Below are positions 53,686 through 62,250 of a stretch of 64,000 nucleotides of DNA, in pieces. Location: positions 62,001 to 126,000 of the forward strand of contig NZ_WMEZ01000003.1 in the NCBI RefSeq assembly GCF_009856415.1, written 5' to 3'. This DNA is from Halobacillus litoralis. GTDB taxonomy: Bacteria; Bacillota; Bacilli; Bacillales; Halobacillaceae. The notes under the pieces were generated by a model, which saw only the letters and a list, made by a program, of their open reading frames with translations, was not told the origin of the DNA and ran no database searches. The position numbers and the translations under genes are program-made. Within the stretch, counting starts at the first letter, position 1, and every line of letters starts with the position of its first letter.

Positions 53686-54849
53686 ATGAAAAATAAAAGC
53701 CTGCTTATTATGTTAGCGATTATTTTGATTACTAGTTTCATTGGCGGTTCCACCATCTTCTCCCAACCGAACGAAGCAGACATGGAAAAACGCGTGTCAT
53801 CCGATCTGAGAACGCTATACAAACCAACGAAGAAGACAGAAGTGACAGAAGTGACAGAAGTGACAGAAGTGACAGAAGTTTCTCTCGCAGCCGTGGGGGA
53901 TCTGTTAATACATAAAGAAGTATACAATGATGCGAAGACTTCTTCAGGCTATGATTTTAATCCTATGTTTCAGGAGGTCTCTTCCCATCTTTCAAGTGCT
54001 GACATTACATTTGCGAATTCAGAAAGCATCATGGGTGGTGCAGCAATCGGCGTATCCACCTATCCTTCATTCAACACGCCCTTTGAATTAGGGGATACGT
54101 TAAAAGCTAACGGCATTGATATTGTTTCTATGAGCAACAATCACACCCTGGACCGGGGTGTTCCCGCTATTGAAAACGCGATTAATCAATGGGATTTCCT
54201 AGGAATTGAAAAGGTGGGTTCCTACTTGTCACCTGAGGAAAGAGACACGATCACAACGATCGAAAAGAATGACATCACTTTCTCCTTTTTGGCTTACACC
54301 TATGGAACAAATGGAATTCCGACCCCAGATGGGAAGCCTTACCTGGTGAACAGGATTGATAAAGACCTGATTGCCTCTGACATCAAGCGGGCCTCCAGCA
54401 AATCTGATGTCGTCGTCATGAGTTTACATTTCGGCAAGGAATATGAAAGAAACCCAAGTGCTGACCAGAAGGAATTGGCAGCTTTTGCGGCCGAACAAGG
54501 AGCAGATATTATACTCGGGCATCACCCGCACGTGCTGCAGCCACCGGAATGGATTCAAAATACAGATGGGTCTCAAAGTCTCGTTTTTTATTCTCTCGGC
54601 AATTTTCTCTCCGGCCAGGAAGAAAAGTACCGACGAATTGGTGGCATAGCTGGAGTGACTGTCCAAAAAGTGAAGGGGATGGAAGGAACATCAATCGATA
54701 TAAAGGAACCCCGGTTTAAACTCACGTATGTAGACTTTGAAAATGACCAGGATTTCAAAATTCTCCCTATGAAGGAATTTAATGCTGACATGTTTCAGGA
54801 ACTATCCAAACACATGAAAACATCTATCCATGATCTATTGGTAAACTAA
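53686..54849 (+). CDS. CapA-family protein (poly-gamma-glutamate capsule/metallophosphatase fold)
   Basis: Membrane-anchored, mostly extracellular protein of 387 residues. One N-terminal helix (about residues 5-24) is followed by a short linker of five TEV repeats, then a PGA_cap metallophosphatase-like domain: SLAAVGDLLIHKEV (about residues 66-79), NNHTLDRGVPAIENAI and GHHPHVLQPPEWIQ. It resembles CapA/PgsA, which supports polyglutamate export in some bacilli, but no capB/capC gene is near. AGGAGGATTTG precedes the ATG at 53686. It ends in a composite element. Confidence 0.85.
   Translation: MKNKSLLIMLAIILITSFIGGSTIFSQPNEADMEKRVSSDLRTLYKPTKKTEVTEVTEVTEVTEVSLAAVGDLLIHKEVYNDAKTSSGYDFNPMFQEVSSHLSSADITFANSESIMGGAAIGVSTYPSFNTPFELGDTLKANGIDIVSMSNNHTLDRGVPAIENAINQWDFLGIEKVGSYLSPEERDTITTIEKNDITFSFLAYTYGTNGIPTPDGKPYLVNRIDKDLIASDIKRASSKSDVVVMSLHFGKEYERNPSADQKELAAFAAEQGADIILGHHPHVLQPPEWIQNTDGSQSLVFYSLGNFLSGQEEKYRRIGGIAGVTVQKVKGMEGTSIDIKEPRFKLTYVDFENDQDFKILPMKEFNADMFQELSKHMKTSIHDLLVN
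53836..53880 (+). repeat. Five tandem 9-bp units inside capA-like gene
   Basis: GACAGAAGT repeated five times in frame, encoding (TEV)n between the membrane anchor and the catalytic domain. Length change would keep the frame. Confidence 0.9.
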
Positions 54850-54903
54850 GTAAAAAAACGGACGCTCCTCTCAGCACATCGGTATGTTTTCCCCATTGGC
54901 TCT

Positions 54904-55025
54904 GTTAAAGTTTAGTGTTGATATTTCTAACAAAAAGGACTTCCATAAATTTATGGGAGTCCTTTTTTTATATTGGGCTTATTCAACTAAAGCCCCCGTT
55001 TCTATAAGATTTAAACTCGAGATAA
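54904..55025 (+). repeat. Long composite copy of the dispersed element
   Basis: GTTAAAGTTTAGTGTTGATA, hairpin AGGACTTCCATAA/TTATGGGAGTCCT with seven T, then GGGCTTATTCAACTAAAGCC and the core CCCCGTTTCTATAAGATTT (54992-55025). It ends the CapA gene and lies 36 bp past the minus gene at 55061. Confidence 0.88.
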
Positions 55026-55060
55026 TTTAAGCGTATTAACAACTAACGCCGCCGTTAGTT

Positions 55061-55378
55061 TTACAATGCGCCCCTATCCCGATATAAAAACAACGTAGAT
55101 GAATTTAATAATATGGTAACAATGACAAGTACAGTTGAAATAACAGCTACACCGTGCATTTCCAACAGAGCAGACCAGTCTTCAATGTTTACTAAGTGAA
55201 GGTTATAAAAAATTTGTAAACATATTGCGATATCGCAAGCGCTGAAACTGATAATGGTAAGAGCAATCCATTTCTTATTCATCTGTTTTTTACCTAACGC
55301 AAGATTAACAATAGGAATTATCCAAGCTACTAATCCAAGTACCAAACTGCCGATGTTAAGCCAACCAGCATCGAACAT
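55061..55378 (-). CDS. Membrane protein, 105 aa
   Basis: Three hydrophobic segments: IGSLVLGLVAWIIPIVNLAL (residues about 9-28), WIALTIISFSACDIAICLQI and ISTVLVIVTILLNSSTLFLY. Family unknown; such proteins are common in Bacillus accessory regions. AAGGTGGGATG precedes the ATG at 55378. A composite element follows the stop. Confidence 0.7.
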   Translation of the reverse strand: MFDAGWLNIGSLVLGLVAWIIPIVNLALGKKQMNKKWIALTIISFSACDIAICLQIFYNLHLVNIEDWSALLEMHGVAVISTVLVIVTILLNSSTLFLYRDRGAL

Positions 55379-55456
55379 TTTTCATCCCACCTTCATTGTT
55401 TCTTTCTAATTTCTCCTCAACAAAATGTCTCGATTGCGGAACATAATACAAAAACA

Positions 55457-55480
55457 CTCTTCCACTAATCTGCTCCGTCA
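55457..55480. repeat. Degenerate inverted-pair element copy
   Basis: CTCTTCCACTAATCTGCTCC matches the central spacer of the inverted-pair copies at 16041 and 27738 but the outer arms are lost. Confidence 0.45.
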
Positions 55481-55550
55481 GTTAAATAGGTTAAACCACT
55501 GATATTAATTGTGCTTATGTAATAAAGGGCTAATGCTCTATTAAACAATC

Positions 55551-55584
55551 GCCCCCGTTTTTAATAAGACTCGATTTCGAGATA
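55551..55584 (+). repeat. Dispersed element copy
   Basis: GCCCCCGTTTTTAATAAGAC then TCGATTTCGAGATAT, flanked by GCTCTATTAAACAATC. It lies 117 bp past the stop of the 56-aa gene. Confidence 0.85.
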
Positions 55585-55700
55585 TATTTGAAGGAGTTAA
55601 CTAAATAAACAATTTAGTCATAGTCTCTTAAATAGCTGCTCTACTTATCAAAATCTCAGAATCTAAACATAAGAAACTGATCATTTACAAGGAATAATTA

Positions 55701-55871
55701 TTATTCATTAGTCTTGGAGAAGAAAACTTGCCAATAAGCTATTAAGATGACAGGTATAACAATTACTATATGCCCGAATAAACTTAAATCGATATCGAAG
55801 AAAGGATAAATCAATAAACTTAGCGCGAAAATATAAAGAGGTATTCCTATGATTTTAAATGCAGTTTTCAA
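55701..55871 (-). CDS. 56-aa two-helix membrane protein
   Basis: MKTAFKIIGIPLYIFALSLL then FGHIVIVIPVILIAYWQVFF: two hydrophobic segments and an acidic tail. TTG start at 55871 after AAGGTGGGATA. Unknown family; similar in size and shape to the gene at 25985. Confidence 0.6.
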   Translation of the reverse strand: MKTAFKIIGIPLYIFALSLLIYPFFDIDLSLFGHIVIVIPVILIAYWQVFFSKTNE

Positions 55872-55990
55872 ATTATCCCACCTTATCCTCTTGAAACCTC
55901 CACTTCCTGATTAATTACTCTATTACCTTGAAAGTAAGTTTAAAAACTATCCAGATGCAAAGAAAAGACGATTACTCTTATTAAGCAATC

Positions 55991-56024
55991 GCCCCCGTTA
56001 GTTGAAGATTTGAATTCAAGATAT
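55991..56024 (+). repeat. Dispersed element copy
   Basis: GCCCCCGTTAGTTGAAGATT then TGAATTCAAGATATC, flanked by TATTAAGCAATC. About 98 bp past the fragment at 56122. Confidence 0.85.
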
Positions 56025-56121
56025 CAGTAAAGAGTTTTGTAAATAAGTACTTATGTATATCCGGGAAATAATACTGAAATTATTTGATCGAAGAAGCAAC
56101 TTTAATCATTTCATCTCTACT

Positions 56122-56280
56122 TTATGATTTATTGCCTTTAGAGTCTATAGCATATTCAACATCATTCATTCGCCAACTCATCATTTGAACATCATCACTT
56201 TCTGTATAATATGATTTTGTCCCGTTTGGTAATACATTTTCTATTCCCAACTTGATACATTGTTCTAACCAATTTCGTTA
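56122..56280 (-). pseudogene. C-terminal gene fragment, unknown
   Basis: The minus strand reads NWLEQCIKLGIENVLPNGTK then SYYTESDDVQMMSWRMNDVE and YAIDSKGNKS. The text stops abruptly to the right at a CGTTAG near 56275, with no start codon. It looks like a gene cut off at its 5' end. Confidence 0.5.
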
Positions 56281-56329
56281 GTTCCCCTAATGGCTAGAGT
56301 ATTGGTGGAACCTTACTAAGTTAACAAAA

Positions 56330-56559
56330 CCAGATCAAAACCTGAAAGGAAAATTAGGAGCACCTAAGAAAACAGAAAGTAAAAAGGTGCAGCGCGGTAC
56401 TTGCAATCATGCTCGTACTTGGGATTCTGATGCCATTAGCCGGAATTTCCATCGTCGTTATGTTCTTATTCGATCGCTACCTATTGCCGCTGGTGTGCCG
56501 AAAGTCCAGAAGTGGTTAGGAGCTTAACCGTTAGAGGAAGAGGGGGGGGATCCTCTTCC
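56330..56559 (+). pseudogene. C-terminal fragment of a PepSY-type membrane protein
   Basis: Frames on the plus strand give LAIMLVLGILMPLAGISIVV then MFLFDRYLLPL, and in a shifted frame VPKVQKWLGA and TAA at 56526. This is the end expected for a PepSY-associated membrane protein (MPLVGISL helix, then RIPRLKKW). A terminator-like AGGAAGAGG/CCTCTTCCT stem with TTTTATT follows (56535-56563). It has no start and at least one frameshift. Confidence 0.5.
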
Positions 56560-56561
56560 TT

Positions 56562-57536
56562 TTATTGTGCTTTCAACGATCTCGCAACCGTGACCGTATT
56601 CATCTTTTTCATATTAAACGTGTGAACAATAATTCCTAAGATAATGAACAGAACGCCTACTAAAGCAAATCCTGTAGGGAGCGGACTCGCTAACATTAGC
56701 ATTTCACCTGCGATCACAAACAGTATCTGCGTCGACTGCGTGGCTTCCACTGTAGCGAGCTTTCCTTGGTGATGCTTCACGCGGTTCGTCGCGATGAAGA
56801 ATAGCGTTGTCGCGATGACGCCTGAACAGATCGCGACGATAAACGATTGTGTCACTTGACTCGTGCTCGGTAAGCCAACTTTGGCGACTGCTACCCCGCT
56901 AATAATCAACCAAAATGGTAAACTAGCGATCGTCATCCCCAGTATTCTCTGAAACGTATCGAGCTTTCCTTCACATAACTCCATCATCTTGCGGTTTCCG
57001 AGTGGGTATGCGAACGCTGCTAAAATGACAGGACCGATCCCGATCATAACCTGAACGATCGTGAGCTCACTCGCTTTTTGCTGTTGAATCAATAGGACTC
57101 CGATCAAGATGATAAGCGAAATGGCGAGGGATTTTGTTTGGATGCGGTGTCGTCGTTTCACGATGCCAGTGGAGGTTCGTTCTACTTTGAAAAAGAAAGG
57201 AGCGATGAGGATCCCACCAATAATCGTGAATTGCCATGTGCCTGCCACTAACCAGCCTGGTCCATATGTTGCAGCGTACGTTAGAGGGGCGTAGAAAAGG
57301 ACGAAACCTACAAAACTCCACGTCAGCCATTTCCAAGGTTCTTTTTTTAGTTCGATAAAAACTTGTTTTCGGTTGCTTCTCATCAGTACAATGAGGAGTA
57401 GAAAGGGAACCATGAAGAGGAAACGAAGGGAAGAACTCCACATCCAGCTTCCACCTTCAAGTTCCATCGAGCGGTTCAAGATAAATGTAACGGCAAAAAA
57501 CATCGACGAAAGAATACCGAGGGCTATCTCTTTCAA
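56562..57536 (-). CDS. DMT-superfamily (EamA) efflux transporter
   Basis: A 324-residue, ten-helix drug/metabolite transporter, built of two EamA repeats. It begins MKEIALGILSSMFFAVTFIL and has RSMELEGGSWMWSSSLRFLF and the second repeat ILAAFAYPLGNRKMMELCEG. Likely exports an amino acid, nucleotide precursor or drug. Divergent from an XRE-cupin regulator 94 bp away, a layout seen for many EamA pumps under their own cupin regulator. The start codon at 57536 has only a modest ribosome site. Confidence 0.82.
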   Translation of the reverse strand: MKEIALGILSSMFFAVTFILNRSMELEGGSWMWSSSLRFLFMVPFLLLIVLMRSNRKQVFIELKKEPWKWLTWSFVGFVLFYAPLTYAATYGPGWLVAGTWQFTIIGGILIAPFFFKVERTSTGIVKRRHRIQTKSLAISLIILIGVLLIQQQKASELTIVQVMIGIGPVILAAFAYPLGNRKMMELCEGKLDTFQRILGMTIASLPFWLIISGVAVAKVGLPSTSQVTQSFIVAICSGVIATTLFFIATNRVKHHQGKLATVEATQSTQILFVIAGEMLMLASPLPTGFALVGVLFIILGIIVHTFNMKKMNTVTVARSLKAQ

Positions 57537-57554
57537 TAAAATCGCTCTTTTCTG

Positions 57555-57595
57555 TATAGTATAGTTAATAATATGTATATTATAGTATATGTAGT
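57555..57595. promoter_or_regulatory. Possible operator region between the DMT pump and XRE genes
   Basis: AT-only text with three TATAGTAT-like units (TATAGTATAG, TTATAGTATATG) between the divergent starts. A repeated half-site for the XRE-cupin protein is possible but only inferred. Confidence 0.4.
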
Positions 57596-57629
57596 AGGAT
57601 GTAAAATTGTTTGATGGAGAGGGTATCGT

Positions 57630-58211
57630 ATGAGTGGAAAAAATAACTGGGAAGATCCAGAGAAATTATCGAAGCAAGTCGGTGCAACGCTACGATCGAT
57701 TAGGAAGGAACGAAACCTTTCGTTATCAGATCTAGCAGAACGAACGGATGTTAGCAATTTAACGTTAGGGAAAATTGAAAGAGGAGAAGCGAATCCATCG
57801 TTAACGATTATCTGGAAGATTGCAAATGGCCTCGCGATTCCGATTTCATCGCTGCTCGCTGAAAAACAAGACGTGGTAATATCGAAGAAACACGAAGGGC
57901 AGAAAGTACTTAGCGCAAACGAATCTTTAGTCCTGGAACCGATGTTCAACATGAAGGGGTACGATTCATTAGAAACGCATCGAGCGTTTCTTGAGCCGAA
58001 CAGCGAGTACAGTGCAGATGCCCATCAGCAAGGTCTGATTGAGTACATCACTGTGATGGAAGGGCGTGTGAACGTAAGGGTCCAAAATGAGATCTATGAG
58101 CTAGAACTGTATGATTCGATCAAGTTTCAGGCTGATCAAGATCATGCTTATATCAATCCAGACTCAGTTGGGGCCGTTCTACATTTCGTGATGATCTATA
58201 CGCAGGCATAG
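57630..58211 (+). CDS. XRE-family regulator with C-terminal cupin
   Basis: A 193-residue regulator. HTH_3 domain at residues about 15-70 (LRSIRKERNLSLSDLAERTD, LGKIERGEANPSLTIIWKIA) and a cupin barrel at about 105-190 (GLIEYITVMEGRVNVRVQNE, IKFQADQDHAYINP), which lacks an obvious two-His metal set but may bind a ligand. GATGGAGAGG precedes the ATG. It probably controls the divergent DMT pump. Confidence 0.86.
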   Translation: MSGKNNWEDPEKLSKQVGATLRSIRKERNLSLSDLAERTDVSNLTLGKIERGEANPSLTIIWKIANGLAIPISSLLAEKQDVVISKKHEGQKVLSANESLVLEPMFNMKGYDSLETHRAFLEPNSEYSADAHQQGLIEYITVMEGRVNVRVQNEIYELELYDSIKFQADQDHAYINPDSVGAVLHFVMIYTQA

Positions 58212-58362
58212 AAAAAGCCGCCGCTTCGGCAGCCTTATTCTCCTTTGTTGAGATCGAATAACTGTCAAAGCGTGTTGTCATTTACAATAAGATCATCAAA
58301 AAAATATACCTTTGCAATACTCAAACGTATTTGAAAATACCATTATTGTTTCAAATCTGGCT

Positions 58363-58384
58363 ATTATCTCGAAATCGAGATATA
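58363..58384. repeat. Palindromic half copy of the dispersed element
   Basis: TTATCTCGAAATCGAGATA is self-complementary and keeps only the 3' half of the motif. It lies 38 bp past the stop at 58422. Confidence 0.6.
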
Positions 58385-58421
58385 TTCAAATTTTAACCTT
58401 TATTTTTCACATATTCGCATT

Positions 58422-58799
58422 CTAACTAAACTTGTTTACCAGCATAATATCAATAATAACTAGGATGAAAAATATAAAAGCACTACCATATATATAACGT
58501 TTTTTCTCCTTGCTCCACCATAGCGCCAAAGGCATGAGTGCCAAAACGACTATGAACACTTGAATTTTTTGAATTTTAACTTGCTTTTGAAATAAGTTAA
58601 GCGCTTCTTTTGGCTCACCTTTAAAAGGCTGCTCACTTATTTCCTTCCCATACCAATTGTAATTAATTACTTGATGAGTTGAAGTTTCCTCTATAAACTC
58701 TAACTTCTTAAAACCTAATACAGGCAAATCAATAGAAAAAGTAAATAGTAAACCACCGATAATAAAAATTAATATCTGAGCCACAGTCTTTCTTTTCAA
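58422..58799 (-). CDS. Membrane protein, 125 aa
   Basis: N-terminal helix QILIFIIGGLLFTFSIDL (about residues 8-25), a soluble loop with HQVINYNWYGKEISEQPF, and two more hydrophobic stretches VFIVVLALMPLALWW and YGSAFIFFILVIIDIMLV. TTG start at 58799 after GGAGGAG. Unknown family. Confidence 0.66.
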   Translation of the reverse strand: MKRKTVAQILIFIIGGLLFTFSIDLPVLGFKKLEFIEETSTHQVINYNWYGKEISEQPFKGEPKEALNLFQKQVKIQKIQVFIVVLALMPLALWWSKEKKRYIYGSAFIFFILVIIDIMLVNKFS

Positions 58800-58843
58800 A
58801 AAACTCCTCCTTGCTTGTTATTATTCAAATTTTGTTGCGATAT

Positions 58844-58876
58844 TGCCCCCGTTTCTATAAGACTCGAAATTGAGAG
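58844..58876 (+). repeat. Dispersed element copy
   Basis: GCCCCCGTTTCTATAAGACT then CGAAATTGAGAGG. It lies 122 bp past the stop at 58998. Confidence 0.82.
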
Positions 58877-58997
58877 GTTTTTACGATTTATCGGAAAAAT
58901 AACTGGAAATAAACTGAACGCAGTGGAAAACCCACTAACTAAAGGTAAAAATAAGCTAAAAAATGGATACCCATCCTCCTACCGAAAAGGACCTTAC

Positions 58998-59615
58998 TTA
59001 TTCATAGCAGCCTCTCACCATATGTGGCCGCTCTTTGGTGTACTCATTTGTAAAGAAGTTCGGACTCCTCTCATACTCACACATTTGGATGACCTTATTT
59101 TCCTTTTTCAACTCAATATAACGATAAGTATGAGCAGGATCATCTGTAAACACAACCTTTGCAATAGTAGGCTTCGTCCGATTGGTATTCCGTTTGCCAC
59201 TATGAAAGGTTTTCACTGATTCGATTTCACTTGATTTATAGCCCTCTTCCTGCAGGTGATCCTTCACTTTCCTTTCCATCATCACGGCATTCACGGGTCT
59301 GGAGCCGGCTAAAATAAGTGCAGGAATAACAACAGCACTTATTAGAATGACCCCCGTTACTTTTTTCGCTTTACGGCTGGGCTGAAATTTACGAAGAAGA
59401 ATATGAGCGGTTATCCCTCCAAAGAAGGCGAGAGCGGTATAGATACAGGTCCAAGTAAAAAAGGAGTAGTTTAAGTAAAGTAGTTGAGCCGAAACCGAAA
59501 TGACAAAAATGATTCCAGGGGCAAAGTACAGCTTGTTGAAGTAAGCGTAGCCTATAGCGCCGAGGACGAAAGCCAGACAAGGAAATAAAAACAGGACAAG
59601 TGGAATTAAGTACAT
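58998..59615 (-). CDS. DUF2651-like plus DUF3139-like membrane protein, 205 aa
   Basis: N-terminal half has three helices (LIPLVLFLFPCLAFVLGAIG, FAPGIIFVISVSAQLLYLNY, WTCIYTALAFFGGITAHILL), resembling DUF2651 (YbeC). After a fourth helix comes a soluble end with KVKDHLQEEGYKSSEIESVK and PAHTYRYIELKKENKVIQM, as in DUF3139 proteins. The fusion is inferred from recalled family traits. TGGAGGTAAC precedes the ATG at 59615. Confidence 0.62.
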   Translation of the reverse strand: MYLIPLVLFLFPCLAFVLGAIGYAYFNKLYFAPGIIFVISVSAQLLYLNYSFFTWTCIYTALAFFGGITAHILLRKFQPSRKAKKVTGVILISAVVIPALILAGSRPVNAVMMERKVKDHLQEEGYKSSEIESVKTFHSGKRNTNRTKPTIAKVVFTDDPAHTYRYIELKKENKVIQMCEYERSPNFFTNEYTKERPHMVRGCYE

Positions 59616-59759
59616 AAGTAGTTACCTCCATTCAATCTTTAGTGTAATATTACACATAAAGTGTCCTATTTTCAACAATAACTACAAAGAAAAGGACAGA
59701 GAAACTTAACTGGATAGCTTCTCTTCTTCATCTGCGGCATTTCTTCTTCTTCTTAGGCT

Positions 59760-59880
59760 ATGTTAAAATTTAGTGTTGATCTCACTAATAAAAAAGGAAC
59801 TCCCAATCTTATGGAAGTCCTTTTTATATTGGACTTATTCAACTAAAGACCCCGTTTATGTAAGACTCAGCTTCAAGATA
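59760..59880 (+). repeat. Long composite copy of the dispersed element
   Basis: GTTAAAATTTAGTGTTGATC, hairpin GGAACTCC/GGAAGTCC, T run, TTGGACTTATTCAACTAAAG and the core ACCCCGTTTATGTAAGACTC (59848-59880). It lies 20 bp past the stop of the 42-aa gene. Confidence 0.85.
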
Positions 59881-59900
59881 ATATTAAAGCCTCTATATAT

Positions 59901-60029
59901 TTATTCTTTGCTATCTATATGTGAACGCGCAAGCCATAAGAGAAATTCTCTTTCCTTTTCTGTTAATTCACGCTCCAAGTTTTTCGTGTACTCTTGGACT
60001 AGATGCTCATAAAAAGAATTTGACTTCAC
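59901..60029 (-). CDS. 42-aa charged helical protein
   Basis: MKSNSFYEHLVQEYTKNLER then ELTEKEREFLLWLARSHIDS and KE. Amphipathic, mostly helical, no membrane part; resembles short regulatory helices in shape only. GTG start at 60029 after GGAGGAAATA. A composite element follows. Confidence 0.6.
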   Translation of the reverse strand: MKSNSFYEHLVQEYTKNLERELTEKEREFLLWLARSHIDSKE

Positions 60030-60179
60030 TCACTATTTCCTCCATTAAATAAAAATTACATTACAACCAATATTTTACTTTAATAATATATTTTATGGAA
60101 GATGATGCGTAGAATTATTTTTCCAAAGCCGGTAACCATCAATTGTTCGAACTTGACTTTCTTTAACCACCACTTAGGT

Positions 60180-60212
60180 GCCTAGATAAGTGTTTATAAC
60201 ACTTATCTAGGC
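60180..60212. repeat. Perfect inverted repeat after the amine oxidase gene
   Basis: GCCTAGATAAGTG and CACTTATCTAGGC around a seven-base loop, three bases past the stop at 60215. There is no T run, so termination is uncertain. Confidence 0.75.
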
Positions 60213-60214
60213 GT

Positions 60215-61687
60215 CTAATCTCTCTTATTTACTTCGTAGGCCGCTCTTATTCCAGATTCAATAGCCCCTTCAATCCATCCATGAAAATCGGATGGTCCTT
60301 CCCCCGCAAAGTGTAACCGACCTTCCGTTTTTTTCATCACAGCGCTGAAGTTTTCCCCTTGTCCTGGAAGAAATAGAGTAAAAGCCCCTGCTGAAAAAGG
60401 ATTCAATGCCCAGTCGTAAGCCACAGTCGTTAAGTACTCCTTGTATACAACATTTCCATATATTTTAGCAAGATCTGTGAGCGCTTCTTTGACTTTTCCC
60501 TCCAATGATAAACTTGTCCATAACTCTGAATCATGCCCCCAAGTGTAGCTCGCTAATAAAACGGCTGGTCCAGGAGTCCCCCTACCATGACTTGGTATGT
60601 AAGAATACCTTGTTGGTTGATCTGTGACTGCATTGCCAACACCAATCCTCTCCCAAAAACGGGTTTTAAACTCTATTCCTATCTTCACAGCATTGATTGA
60701 ATTCAGTTCCCTAATGATTTGGTACTTATCAAACGATATAGAATCATAAGGGTAAATATCCACGAATTGTATTAAAGGGAATGGGATCGTTATCACTGAA
60801 TAATTCCCCTCAAAGACACAAACCTGGTTTGTCAAAGTATTCTTAGTCTGAACTCTTATGCCACCTTTGGTGTTATAAATTCGTTCAACTTGTTGGTTAA
60901 AGCATATGTTACTTTTCAGGCCGGGATAGAATGACCAAGGTAAGCGATCATTCCCACCTGTGATTTCTACAAAATCTATTTCTTGACTAAAAATAGGGAA
61001 CGCAATATCGGTCAATATATCAATAAAGGAATACTCCGGAAAACCCTCAATACCTAAAAGAACAGCAATTTTCCTAATAGCCCCGTCAGAGAGACTAATA
61101 CCATAAGGATTAAACTTTAAGAATTCTCTCATTGAGTACTGCGAAAACCTATCTCTTAACTTTTCTTGTTCTTGAGGTGGGCTGCTGTAGTATAAGTCAC
61201 GGAACGGCTGGGTGGCTTCTAAAAAAAGCTCCTGGGCTGTCTTCCCTCTTTCGCTCTGTTTTAATGGATATTCTAAGACATCTGGATTTAACTCATAATA
61301 CTTCCTAGTAGTAAGAACATTATTAGCATAAATTAAGTCGTTAGGGTTCGTGTTGAAGAACGGGTTTACTGGTAAACGGAATTTATGTATATACTCCATA
61401 GCCAACTTATGATTTGATGGTATTCTCATTGCACCGACGTCAAAATAATTCCCGGGTGCAAAAAAAGGGGAACGAATCGTATAAACCCTTCCTCCTACGC
61501 GATTGTTTGCTTCTAAAATTGTAACGTGGTGGCCAGCTTGCTTAAGTAAAGAACCTGCAACAAGACCGGACATCCCTGCTCCTATAATGATTATTTTCTT
61601 TTTGTTACTCTTTCCACCAATGGGTAATCCGTTTCTAATAATAGAAAGCATATCAAATGGATATTGCAGAACACTTTCATACCTCAT
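60215..61687 (-). CDS. Flavin amine oxidase (L-amino-acid/monoamine oxidase family)
   Basis: FAD-dependent oxidase of 490 residues that would release H2O2 and ammonia from an amine or amino acid. FAD site KKIIIIGAGMSGLVAGSLLK (residues about 30-49), then the GRVYTIRSPFF dinucleotide follow-on VGGRVYTI; C-terminal flavin motif RLHFAGEGPSDFHGWIEGAI. A YSYIPSHGRGTPGPAVLLAS stretch precedes it. No clear signal peptide. GAAGGGGGGAT precedes the ATG. Substrate unknown. Codon and base use is AT-rich like the neighbours. Confidence 0.87.
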   Translation of the reverse strand: MRYESVLQYPFDMLSIIRNGLPIGGKSNKKKIIIIGAGMSGLVAGSLLKQAGHHVTILEANNRVGGRVYTIRSPFFAPGNYFDVGAMRIPSNHKLAMEYIHKFRLPVNPFFNTNPNDLIYANNVLTTRKYYELNPDVLEYPLKQSERGKTAQELFLEATQPFRDLYYSSPPQEQEKLRDRFSQYSMREFLKFNPYGISLSDGAIRKIAVLLGIEGFPEYSFIDILTDIAFPIFSQEIDFVEITGGNDRLPWSFYPGLKSNICFNQQVERIYNTKGGIRVQTKNTLTNQVCVFEGNYSVITIPFPLIQFVDIYPYDSISFDKYQIIRELNSINAVKIGIEFKTRFWERIGVGNAVTDQPTRYSYIPSHGRGTPGPAVLLASYTWGHDSELWTSLSLEGKVKEALTDLAKIYGNVVYKEYLTTVAYDWALNPFSAGAFTLFLPGQGENFSAVMKKTEGRLHFAGEGPSDFHGWIEGAIESGIRAAYEVNKRD

Positions 61688-62130
61688 TTCTATCCCCCCT
61701 TCTTACACAGATATTCAAACTTCAATAAAATACCCCAATGACATGAAGGGTGTTTATAATTCGTTAGGTGTGATGCCAATTTAAAATAGGATAAGTGTTT
61801 TTTCTTGGGCAATACTAATAATGCTCTGTATATTAATAGCGACCAAACCATTAGACAGAGTACCTCCATCTCATTGAGTTGGGGGTTCCTTTCATTTAAA
61901 AAAACTCACTCTAATTTGAGTGAGCGATTCTATCTAACTTCCGATATATTTGACTATATAAAAAGACCCGCCTGGGGTTAGAAGGCGGGTCAGCTCTGTT
62001 ATTGGACAATCGTTAGCATTTAGGTAATAAACAGAGTAAATGCATTTTACCAATAAAAGGATTAAAAATCAAAAACCTCAAAGCTAACCATTATTTCAGC
62101 ACCCTAAGAGATAGCACTTATAAAACTATC
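61688..62130. other. Gene-free stretch
   Basis: No gene seen on either strand. It contains a GACCCGCC/GGCGGGTC hairpin with a T tail on the minus strand (61964-61992), a terminator with no gene left beside it. Confidence 0.5.
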
Positions 62131-62163
62131 GCCCCCTTTTCTTGAAGACTCAAATCCAAGAAA
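62131..62163 (+). repeat. Dispersed element copy with 5' hairpin
   Basis: GATAG pairs with CTATC and runs into GCCCCCTTTTCTTGAAGACT then CAAATCCAAG. Confidence 0.75.
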
Positions 62164-62250
62164 AATTACGTATTATCTTAGAAGATCATTGTGATTGTTT
62201 TCCATCCTTTTTGGATATTATAAAAAGTAGCAAACAAAAGGAGGATTTCT

